Part shown: positions 1 through 5,717 of the stretch, in pieces | Layout of the letters: each line of letters begins with the position of its first letter | Position numbering within the stretch: position 1 is the first letter of the stretch | Assembly (NCBI GenBank): GCA_016182435.1 | Contig: JACPGN010000242.1 | Span: 1 to 6,045, forward strand | Source of the DNA: Lentisphaerota bacterium | GTDB taxonomy: Bacteria; Verrucomicrobiota; Kiritimatiellia; JAAZAB01 | DNA: 6,045 nt | Direction: 5' to 3' | Translations under genes and position numbers: made by a program | The notes under the pieces: model-generated | Told to the model about the DNA's origin: nothing | Database searches by the model: none | Seen by the model: only the letters and a program-made list of their open reading frames with translations

Positions 1-141
1 CTCGCGGGTGCCATCGGTGGAGCCGTCATCCACCAGCACCAGTTCCTTGGTAAGGTTCAGGTTAACCGCCAGAACAGCGCGCACGATTGACTCAATTGTC
101 TGCGCCTCGTTATAGACGGGAATGACCACCGATAATTTCAT
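1..141 (-). CDS. Family 2 glycosyltransferase, N-terminal fragment (polyprenyl-phosphate sugar synthase-like)
   Basis: Only the first 47 codons are present; the gene continues past the left edge. The visible protein starts MKLSVVIPVYNE and reaches VLVDDGSTDGT at residues 35-45. These are the first beta strand and the nucleotide-sugar-binding strand with the paired Asp (residues 38-39) of the GT-A fold in family GT2. The pattern is close to dolichyl/polyprenyl-phosphate mannose or glucose synthases, which load a sugar onto a lipid phosphate at the cytoplasmic membrane face. That subfamily call is an inference, because the acceptor-binding part is missing. It follows the GT-C gene on the same strand after about 190 nt and could supply its lipid-linked donor. 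The start is uncertain: a GGAG lies only 2 nt before the ATG at 141, and an in-frame ATG at 153 would add MAGA. The family assignment is secure; the substrate is not. Confidence 0.88.
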   Translation of the reverse strand, partial: MKLSVVIPVYNEAQTIESIVRAVLAVNLNLTKELVLVDDGSTDGTRE

Positions 142-177
142 AGCTCCAGCCATGCTAAAGCCCGCCACCCAGAAAAC

Positions 178-251
178 AACCACTGATTACACTGATAACC
201 CGTATAGGGAAAGCCCGTTTAGTATCAGTGCTATCCGTGCCATCCGTGGTT
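178..251. repeat. Interspersed repeat: imperfect inverted repeat built from 9-nt units
   Basis: The left arm has two 9-mers, ACCACTGAT and TACACTGAT (179-196). The right arm has three, ATCAGTGCT, ATCCGTGCC and ATCCGTGGT (224-250). The arms are reverse complements apart from one extra 9-nt unit and a few substitutions, and the outer ends AACCAC and GTGGTT match exactly. About 27 nt separate them. The element fills most of the gap between the GT-C stop and the GT2 start. From memory, repeats of this ATCCGTGG/ATCAGTG type are scattered through many environmental bacterial genomes and often give spurious small proteins; I cannot verify that here. No target-site duplication is visible. Confidence 0.7.
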
Positions 252-282
252 CCCGCCTTGGCGGGTCCGCTTCAGGCGGAAA
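252..282. repeat. GC-rich palindromic repeat, copy 1 (CCGCCT...GCGGRTCYGC...AGGCGG family)
   Basis: CCGCCT (253-258) and AGGCGG (274-279) flank the near-palindromic centre GCGGGTCCGC (261-270). The left half can alternatively fold as the perfect hairpin CCCGCC-TT-GGCGGG (252-265). The unit abuts the end of the 9-nt repeat directly, with no spacer. Related copies lie at 5658-5685 and 6001-6034, so it is a mobile or amplified short sequence rather than a gene-specific signal. It lies about 50 nt beyond the GT-C stop codon and could act as a 3' stem-loop, but no T-run follows it, so I do not call a terminator. Confidence 0.7.
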
Positions 283-330
283 TGTTTCTTGTTTTACCTG
301 GGAGTTTCTCGTGTTAAAGGCACTATGGTC

Positions 331-3306
331 TCATCGCGCTATGACCTCAAGCGTTACCGGCAGTATGAAGGCATTGCGCTTGCCAGACAAGCTTGTATCG
401 GCCCGGATACGTTGGCCGCGGGCCTCCGGCTCGCCTGGCAAGAACAAACCGATCTCTACCGTATACTTGCCCTCAGGCAGGTCAGCCGGCGCCTGGACCG
501 TGCGCTCTTGACAAAAAATTTCCGGCAGGGGCTGGTCATCCGCCGCAGCGCTACGTGGCAAAAAGTGGTCGTCCTGGAACAAACTGCGCTCGCCCCCCGC
601 GGGACGCGGGACAAGCTGGAAATGGACAAATACCCGCGGTAGCTTCGGCAAGGGCTTGGTCGGAAACTGCCAGTAATACCGGATGGTCAGCGGCGCGCCG
701 GGACGCAATTGACGACTGGAAAGCGTAATGCCCCGGAACGTCACGCCATTATGGAACCGGATTTCCGCGGCGGTTTCCGGGCTGGCCAGGCGCGCGCTTT
801 TTCCGCGCCAGTCGGCGGCTTCATGTGAACGCCCAAGCGCCTCCAAGTACCAGGCCAGCCGCTCCGTTACCGGATGATAATCCGGGTATTCCCGGGCCGC
901 CCGGAAAAGTAAATCGAGAGCTTTATCCTTCTCGCCGTTCAGAAAACAGCTATCGGAGCGCCGCGCGAGCGTGGCCGCCCAGAGCTTATTGCGGGTCAGG
1001 AAACAGGCAAACCCGGACCATTGCAGGCCAAGCTCATCCGCCGCGCTATCCGACCAGCGCGCCGCGTCAAAATCTAATAACAACCAGGGACCCACTGCCG
1101 TTTTCCGCATGACCACCAGGCGCTCGGCCAGAACCTTTTGGCACAAAGCAGCGTCTTCGCGGCGGACCAGGATTCCAGTATGCGGCGTCAAACGTATTTC
1201 GGCGCCGAGTCGCCCGCTTACGCCCTTAAAAATCGCAGGCTCCAGCGGAACCTGGATGGACTCCCCCACGGTCCGATGCAGTGCATTGGCTACCCAGCGA
1301 TCGCAATAAAGCCGGTTAATGTCGCGCTCCTGAACCAAGCGGGCAAGCTCCAGGAAGGCTTGCGCTTCCGTGGTGGTCGCCGGTTCGTCCGGCGCAAAGA
1401 GCAGCAATTCCCGAATGCCGAACTTTACCCCAATGCGGCGCAGGCGCAGCGCTTCCACCGTGACCGGCGCCAACACGATATTAAGCCGGTAAAGCCAATC
1501 GCCGCAATAGGGCCGCGGCCCGGACCAGAAATAAGAACTCTCCGGTAGAACCGGCGTCAGCGGCCGCCAAGCGCCGCCTGGTTCCCGGCCTTCGACCTGT
1601 AATTCGGGAGGATATTCCGGGAAGCACAAGAGACGTATGAGCCCCACTCGTTCCGGATTAAGGAATTGGATTTCAATCCATTCATCCTCGTCCTCGGCCG
1701 CCGCGCTTTCCCACCAGGTATCCAGATTACCGTCAGTTGTCAGCTTGCGCGCATCGCGGCCTTTCGAATCCACAATTTTTTCAGCCGTTACCATGGGCGC
1801 CAGGCGGGGTGTCAAACCCGGCGGCGCAAAATCAACATGCACCGCAACACCGCCCGGCCTTGCAAGTTGCGCCGAGCCGCCATAGGCCCGCAGAAACTCG
1901 CCCAAGCCGCCCGCATTGCCGAAGACGGCAATACGCGAGGCCAGCTCAGCCTGGCGGCTATAGGACGGATAACGGTCCAAACTCAACTCGCTGAGCAAAA
2001 CTGCTTCGCGCAGCGCAAAATGCCATGCATAGAGACTATAGGGAATATAAGCGGCCTCCACGCCGCGCTCTTCCAAAAATGCTCCGACACTTTCAATTTG
2101 GCGTTGATAGGCTTCTTCGCCGCGGGCGCGTTGGCCGGCCCAACGCAGCGCGGGAAATTGGAAGAAGATCAGGATCAGGAGCGGAAGCCAGGCCAGGGAG
2201 GCCAGGGCCCTGGGCAACCAGGCCTGGAGCCGGGCGGTCATCACGCCCACCATGACCGCCGTTACCGGCACCAGCGGCAACAGATAGCGGGGCGAACGCA
2301 TCTCAGCGAAATACGATGTGCTGAAGATCAGCGCGGACACCAGAACGAACGAAAACAACATAAGAGCAAACACGCTGCCGGAGAGCCGGTGTTGCCGAGC
2401 GGCACGCAGCGTAACACCGGCCGTGATCACCGCCGCGGCGCTATAAATGGCGCCAAGCAACAGATATTGCGCCAGGGGCGCATCGGCCAAGTCGAGAAGG
2501 TCCGGAAAGCGCTCCAGAAAGAATAAGGCGAGCCCTTCCCAAATTGGCCGCTGGCCGAAGGTTTCCCGAAACCCGAATGAAGCCCACTGATGCGTGGCAT
2601 TCCACCACCAGAAGGGCCAACTGCCCAGCGCAAATCCGGCGAGGACGAAAAAAAAGCGCCGGACAATAAGGCGGAACGACACTAAGAGCACGACCAGCAG
2701 CGCGGCCGTGAGCAAGGCCGCGGTGATTAACTGGTTGGACCACCAGCCCAGGCCGGCAAGCAAGCCCAAAAGAAAAAACCAAACAGCGCTGGGCGGAGAG
2801 CCTTGAGCAGAGCGGACAATTCCGCGGCCACTCAACCAGAGGACGAGCGTGCCGAAGAATAGCGTGGCGGCATAGCCGCCGCGGGGCGAAATCTGGTAAT
2901 GGAAATAGCCGCCCGGCCCCACCAGAAGAAAGGCCAGCGCGGCGATCCCGGCTGAGCGCGACGAGTCCAAGTCGCGCGCCCAGCGGTAGATGACCGGCAA
3001 AGTTAAAAAACCCAGCGCCGCCGTGCCGAGACAGACCAGCAACCCGGAAACCCCAAACAGCCGGCAGAGCGCCGCGCTGATCAGGGGCTCGAATGAACCC
3101 ATGTAAGGCTGGCCGTAAAAGAAAACCGGAAAGTCCCGGCCTTCGGCCATGTGCTTAACCATCAGGGCCACAACGCCGGCATCAGGATTCAGGTTGTAGC
3201 GCAGGCACCAGGCGCCATAAACGCGCGTAGCCAGCGCGCCGGAGAGCAGCGCCAGCACTAAGCCCGGAAACCAGTCCGCCGCCGACTTGTTAATCCGGTT
3301 ATTCAC
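331..3306 (-). CDS. Large GT-C type membrane glycosyltransferase with discoidin-like, TPR-like and beta-sandwich C-terminal regions
   Basis: A 991-residue protein that starts at GTG, overlapping the purF stop by 4 nt (GTGA). Residues 1-390 form a hydrophobic domain of about 10-11 membrane helices. The first extracytoplasmic loop has YNLNPDAG (Asp42, probable catalytic acid) and YGQPYMGSFE (64-73), typical of GT39/ArnT-like GT-C enzymes, which use polyprenyl-phosphate sugars outside the membrane. The soluble remainder, probably extracytoplasmic, has several parts. Residues 505-640 resemble a discoidin (F5/8 type C) domain, with LTTDGNLDTWWES followed by WIEIQF. Residues 645-750 look alpha/beta. 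Residues 775-840 are helical and TPR-like (KALDLLFRAAREYPDY). Residues 845-991 look like a beta sandwich (RGITLSSRQLRPGAPLTIRYYW). The next in-frame Met (residue 50) would remove the first helix and Asp42, so GTG is favoured. No clear Shine-Dalgarno is seen, which suits coupling to purF. The glycosyltransferase class is well supported; sugar and acceptor are unknown. Confidence 0.87.
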   Translation of the reverse strand: MNNRINKSAADWFPGLVLALLSGALATRVYGAWCLRYNLNPDAGVVALMVKHMAEGRDFPVFFYGQPYMGSFEPLISAALCRLFGVSGLLVCLGTAALGFLTLPVIYRWARDLDSSRSAGIAALAFLLVGPGGYFHYQISPRGGYAATLFFGTLVLWLSGRGIVRSAQGSPPSAVWFFLLGLLAGLGWWSNQLITAALLTAALLVVLLVSFRLIVRRFFFVLAGFALGSWPFWWWNATHQWASFGFRETFGQRPIWEGLALFFLERFPDLLDLADAPLAQYLLLGAIYSAAAVITAGVTLRAARQHRLSGSVFALMLFSFVLVSALIFSTSYFAEMRSPRYLLPLVPVTAVMVGVMTARLQAWLPRALASLAWLPLLILIFFQFPALRWAGQRARGEEAYQRQIESVGAFLEERGVEAAYIPYSLYAWHFALREAVLLSELSLDRYPSYSRQAELASRIAVFGNAGGLGEFLRAYGGSAQLARPGGVAVHVDFAPPGLTPRLAPMVTAEKIVDSKGRDARKLTTDGNLDTWWESAAAEDEDEWIEIQFLNPERVGLIRLLCFPEYPPELQVEGREPGGAWRPLTPVLPESSYFWSGPRPYCGDWLYRLNIVLAPVTVEALRLRRIGVKFGIRELLLFAPDEPATTTEAQAFLELARLVQERDINRLYCDRWVANALHRTVGESIQVPLEPAIFKGVSGRLGAEIRLTPHTGILVRREDAALCQKVLAERLVVMRKTAVGPWLLLDFDAARWSDSAADELGLQWSGFACFLTRNKLWAATLARRSDSCFLNGEKDKALDLLFRAAREYPDYHPVTERLAWYLEALGRSHEAADWRGKSARLASPETAAEIRFHNGVTFRGITLSSRQLRPGAPLTIRYYWQFPTKPLPKLPRVFVHFQLVPRPAGGERSLFQDDHFLPRSAAADDQPLPEIFCQERTVQAPADLPEGKYTVEIGLFLPGEPEARGQRIRADTSLSGKRNAFILPVTLEVIAR

Positions 3307-4736
3307 GGATTAAGATTGAGGAGCGGACTGTAATTTTCAAGGGCGAGCTTGCCCTGCATGCGACTGACATCCAGCGGGTATTTTCCGGAGAAGCAGGCTG
3401 CGCAGAAAGAAGCCGGTTCTTTAAGGGGCGAGAGCAACCCTTCTAGACTTAAATAGCCCAGAGAGTCTACGCCGATAGATTCGCCGACTTGTTCCACGGA
3501 GCGCGTGCCGGCAATAAGTTCCTCGCGGGTTGGAAAATCTATGCCAAAAAAACAGGGATTGAGCGTGGGCGGCGAAGCAATGCGCAAGTGGATTTCGCGC
3601 GCGCCGGCGGCGCGCAAGGCGGCCACGCGCTGGCGAGAGGTCGTGCCACGGATGATGGAATCATCCACGACCACGACGCGTTGGCCCTTGACTGCGTCGG
3701 CCACCACGGCCAGTTTAAGATCAACACTGCTGGAGCGCTGGGCGGATTCCGGCATGATAAACGTGCGGCCAACATAATGGTTACGGATAAATCCGTAATC
3801 CAGGGGAATGCCACTCTCCTGCGCAAAGCCCAAGGCCGCCGAGTTGCCGCTATCCGGCACGGGAATGACTATATCCGCCTTGGCGGGTTGCTCTTCGGCC
3901 AATTGCCGGCCCAGTCGCCGCCGAATGTTATGAACGCTCTCGCCGAAGATTAAACTATCCGGCCGCGCGAAATAGACCAGCTCGAAAATGCACTGGGACG
4001 GCGTCGCCAGCGGTTCGCAGAAAAAAGCGCTGTTAAGTCCCGTGGCGTCGGCCACGACCAGTTCACCGGGGCGCACATCGCGTAGATAGACGGCGCCCAT
4101 CTGAGCCAAGGCGCAGGTTTCACTGGCAAAGACATAGCCCTTGCCCAGCCGCCCGACCGCGAGCGGCTTGAACCCCAGCGGGTCGCGGGCCGCCATGACG
4201 CAGTCCTTGGTCATCAGCAGATAGGCAAAGGCGCCCTGCAGCTCGCGCAGGGCGCGCGCCGCCCGATGCGGGCGTTCGCGGTACATGGGATCGGCCAGCA
4301 GGTGCACGAGCACTTCGCTGTCCGTGCTCGTCTGAAAAATGGCGCCGGAGAGCTGGTACATCTGGCGCAGGGCCCGGGCATTGACCAGGTTGCCGTTATG
4401 CGCCACCGCCCAGATGCCATCCTGGCACTCGACCACCAGCGGCTGGACATTTTGAATACGACCTGACCCCGTGGTGGAATACCGGACGTGGCCAATACCC
4501 AAATGACCGGGAAGCGCGCGCAACGCTTCCTGGGTCAACACGTCATTGACCAGCCCCAGCCCCTTGGTCGAGCGCACCTGGGACCCATCGCTGACCACGA
4601 CACCAGCGCCTTCCTGGCCGCGATGCTGGAGCGAAAATAAGCCCTGGTAAATCAGCGCGGCCGATTGCGGCACGCCGAAGATGCCAATCAAGCCGCAGGC
4701 TTCCGCTGGTTTGTCTTCAGGCCAAGCCAAGGCCAT
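3303..4736 (-). CDS. purF: Amidophosphoribosyltransferase (glutamine PRPP amidotransferase), Fe-S type
   Basis: Catalyses PRPP + glutamine + water to 5-phosphoribosylamine + glutamate + pyrophosphate, the committed step of de novo purine synthesis, in the cytoplasm. I choose the ATG at 4736 (477 residues) because GGAG lies 7 nt upstream; the frame extends to a TTG at 4769 that has no such site. The N-terminal Ntn-hydrolase domain begins at Cys14 (CGLIGIFG) after a 13-residue leader, presumably cleaved as in Bacillus PurF to expose the catalytic Cys. SLQHRGQEGAG, GHVRYSTTG and AHNGNLVN are glutaminase signatures. The C-terminal phosphoribosyltransferase domain has IPVPDSG (291-297), RNHYVGRTFI (318-327) and the PRPP loop VVVVDDSIIRGTTS (354-367). 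Cys249, Cys395, Cys445 and Cys448 match the four [4Fe-4S] ligands of the Bacillus enzyme; counted from Cys14 the first two fall at 236 and 382, as I recall for Bacillus. It looks complete and functional. Other pur genes are not next to it. Confidence 0.97.
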   Translation of the reverse strand: MALAWPEDKPAEACGLIGIFGVPQSAALIYQGLFSLQHRGQEGAGVVVSDGSQVRSTKGLGLVNDVLTQEALRALPGHLGIGHVRYSTTGSGRIQNVQPLVVECQDGIWAVAHNGNLVNARALRQMYQLSGAIFQTSTDSEVLVHLLADPMYRERPHRAARALRELQGAFAYLLMTKDCVMAARDPLGFKPLAVGRLGKGYVFASETCALAQMGAVYLRDVRPGELVVADATGLNSAFFCEPLATPSQCIFELVYFARPDSLIFGESVHNIRRRLGRQLAEEQPAKADIVIPVPDSGNSAALGFAQESGIPLDYGFIRNHYVGRTFIMPESAQRSSSVDLKLAVVADAVKGQRVVVVDDSIIRGTTSRQRVAALRAAGAREIHLRIASPPTLNPCFFGIDFPTREELIAGTRSVEQVGESIGVDSLGYLSLEGLLSPLKEPASFCAACFSGKYPLDVSRMQGKLALENYSPLLNLNP

Positions 4737-4743
4737 GGCAAAT

Positions 4744-4747
4744 CTCC
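4744..4747 (-). promoter_or_regulatory. Ribosome binding site of purF that decides its start
   Basis: On the minus strand GGAG is followed by 7 nt and then ATG at 4736. This spacing is ideal, and it picks the ATG over the upstream in-frame TTG at 4769. Immediately 5' of it, AAAGCC (4754-4749) could pair with GGCTTT (4778-4773), giving a 6-bp stem that abuts the site. Whether that stem affects translation is unknown. Confidence 0.7.
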
Positions 4748-4784
4748 GGGCTTTTGTTGTACACCGCAAACTAAAGCCGCTTGT

Positions 4785-4880
4785 AACCCCTCAGCCATCT
4801 GGGGGTAAAATGGCGCGACACGAGGTCGCGCCCTACGTAGGGCCTCAGCTTGCTGAGGCCATTGGGATCGCCGACCCCCA
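4785..4880 (-). repeat. Structured element in the mpg-purF gap: nested stems, possible purF leader structure or interspersed repeat
   Basis: Three stems are visible. An outer pair TGGGGGT/ACCCCCA (4800-4806 with 4874-4880) encloses a perfect 9-bp hairpin with a 2-nt loop, GGCCTCAGC/GCTGAGGCC (4841-4849 and 4852-4860), and an 8-bp hairpin, GGCGCGAC/GTCGCGCC (4812-4819 and 4825-4832). The short palindrome CCCTACGTAGGG (4831-4842) sits between the hairpins. In minus-strand RNA a second copy of GCUGAGG (4795-4789) could compete for the same CCUCAGC partner, giving alternative folds. The GGCGCGAC stem is followed by ATTTTA on the minus strand, a weak candidate terminator for mpg. The element is either a repeat-family member, like those in the other gaps, or a cis-regulatory leader of purF. 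I recognise no known riboswitch consensus in it. Confidence 0.6.
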
Positions 4881-4898
4881 ATAACTGACTGGTTACGT

Positions 4899-5606
4899 TT
4901 ACTTAGCGCTGCTGGTCCAGGCGCTGTCACGCACCAGGAACCGCCAGGGACGCCGGGCGTCTGAGCCGGCATAGTCAACGCCTACACGAGTAGTTGATAC
5001 AACTTGTTTGGGGAGGAAGTCAATGCCTTTTTCCAGCCAGATTTTATTGCCCAGCAGGCTGGCGCCCGAATAATGCACGCTCAAGCCCAGGGCTTGCGCC
5101 AGGGCACCCGGACCCGCCGTGAGCGTTCGGTCCGGATGCTCCTTGCGCCGCCGGCGGAGCATGACCGCCAAGCCATGGGTTGGCTCCAGCGCCCGGATCA
5201 GCACGGCATGCGGAATGCCCTTTGGCCCCGTGATGATATTAAAGAGCGCATGCAAGCCATAACATAAATAAATGTAGGCCACGCCGCCGGGGACATACAT
5301 GACTGCGGTCCGCCGCGTGCGCCGGTTGCCGTAGGCGTGCGAGGCGCGGTCGGTGGCCCCGGCATAAGCTTCGGTCTCCACAATGCGCCCGCCGGTCACG
5401 CCGGAACGGCCAAGGCGGGTGAACAGATACTGGCCGAGCAGATCCCGGCTGATTTGAATCACATCGCGTCTCCGGAAAAACGCGGCCGGCAATTTTACGC
5501 TGACGACGGCTGAGTGACGGTTACGAATAACAGGTCTTTCTTTGAAAGTGTGGTTGTAATTATAATCGTCGGATTTATTTAGAGGTAAGTCTATCCCGCA
5601 CGTCAT
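4899..5606 (-). CDS. mpg: 3-methyladenine DNA glycosylase, AAG/Mpg family
   Basis: Removes alkylated and deaminated purines (3-methyladenine, hypoxanthine and similar) from DNA by cleaving the N-glycosidic bond, starting base excision repair; monofunctional. Counting from the ATG at 5606 (235 residues), the signature is RIVETEAYAG (74-83). Its second Glu, Glu79, aligns with catalytic Glu125 of human AAG, and Tyr81 and His90 match the active-site Tyr127 and His136. YIYLCYGLHALFNI (111-124), IRALEP with Arg138, AGPGALAQALG (164-174) and RVGVDYAGSDARRPWRF (207-223) are family motifs in the expected order, and the C-terminus is complete. The start is doubtful. The ATG lies within a palindromic repeat without a Shine-Dalgarno, and the first 37 residues are unlike the family, whose members usually begin about 5 residues before the LPAAFF-like segment. 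An alternative is TTG at 5492 (MPAAFFRRRDV, 197 residues), which also lacks a good ribosome site. Function is secure; the N-terminus is not. Confidence 0.93.
   Translation of the reverse strand: MTCGIDLPLNKSDDYNYNHTFKERPVIRNRHSAVVSVKLPAAFFRRRDVIQISRDLLGQYLFTRLGRSGVTGGRIVETEAYAGATDRASHAYGNRRTRRTAVMYVPGGVAYIYLCYGLHALFNIITGPKGIPHAVLIRALEPTHGLAVMLRRRRKEHPDRTLTAGPGALAQALGLSVHYSGASLLGNKIWLEKGIDFLPKQVVSTTRVGVDYAGSDARRPWRFLVRDSAWTSSAK
5559..5564 (-). promoter_or_regulatory. Possible -10 box upstream of the mpg core
   Basis: The minus strand reads TATAAT, a perfect sigma-70 -10 hexamer, in an AT-rich patch of otherwise GC-rich DNA. The best -35 at 18 nt spacing, TTACCT (5588-5583), matches only 3 of 6. 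It lies inside the frame read from the ATG at 5606, so if it is real mpg would have to start downstream of about 5550, for example at TTG 5492. Chance occurrence is quite possible. Confidence 0.25.
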
Positions 5607-5697
5607 TCCCGATCTAATCGGGAATCCAGAATAGAAAGACTGGATTCCGGGTCTCCACCGCAGGCGGATCCGCTAGAGGCGGAAAGCCCGGAATGAC
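5602..5697. repeat. Palindromic interspersed repeat of the GTCATTCC...GGAATGAC type, carrying an internal palindrome
   Basis: The ends GTCATTCC (5602-5609) and GGAATGAC (5690-5697) are exact reverse complements. Inside are a 9-bp hairpin with a 3-nt loop, ATTCCCGAT/ATCGGGAAT (5605-5613 and 5617-5625), and a second stem, ATTCCGGG/CCCGGAAT (5644-5651 and 5687-5694). The loop of the second stem holds a further palindrome. Repeats of this GTCATTCC/GGAATCCAG form are known from many unrelated bacterial genomes (general knowledge, not checked). The element fills nearly all the space between the zinc-ribbon gene and mpg and could stabilise or terminate transcripts in both directions. The mpg frame's first ATG lies in its end. 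Confidence 0.8.
5658..5685. repeat. GC-rich palindromic repeat, copy 2, nested in the GTCATTCC-type repeat
   Basis: It centres on the perfect 10-nt palindrome GCGGATCCGC (5664-5673), flanked by CCGC on one side and AGAGGCGGAAA on the other. Its right half (5667-5685) is, as reverse complement, identical over 19 nt to 6001-6019, which shows that copies 2 and 3 are true relatives in opposite orientation. It sits in the loop of the ATTCCGGG/CCCGGAAT stem, which suggests insertion into an older repeat. Confidence 0.75.
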
Positions 5698-5717
5698 AAA
5701 TGAAGCGCGAGGAACAG

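Noticed and set aside
179..250. CRISPR-like or microsatellite array
   Set aside because: The units are only 9 nt, in opposite orientations in two clusters, without regular spacers; this fits an inverted interspersed repeat, not CRISPR.
122..511. Plus-strand frame of 129 codons
   Set aside because: Its first half is a translation of the 9-nt repeat and GC-rich palindrome, and its second half is antisense to the glycosyltransferase gene; no ribosome site or domain.
1666..2526. Long plus-strand open frame (286 codons) antisense to the GT-C gene
   Set aside because: Composition is typical of an antisense frame in GC-rich coding DNA (rich in R, Q, G and H, no hydrophobic core), while the opposite strand encodes a clear membrane protein.
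4737..4769. N-terminal extension of PurF from TTG 4769
   Set aside because: The 11 extra residues are unlike PurF leaders, the codon lies in the loop of a potential stem, and ATG 4736 has GGAG at ideal spacing.
4755..4790. Promoter for purF (TTACAA, 17 nt, TGTACA on the minus strand)
   Set aside because: The -10 matches only 3 of 6 and the overall match is no better than chance in this gap.
4806..4832. Rho-independent terminator of mpg
   Set aside because: The GGCGCGAC stem is strong, but only ATTTTA follows before a C-run; too short a T-tract to call separately.
4688..4978. Minus-strand frame of 96 codons bridging the mpg end, the gap and the purF start
   Set aside because: It overlaps two certain genes in another frame and is largely a translation of the hairpin element.
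5602..5697. Insertion sequence ends or MITE with target-site duplication
   Set aside because: The inverted ends are clear, but no flanking duplication or transposase is visible, so I list it only as a repeat.
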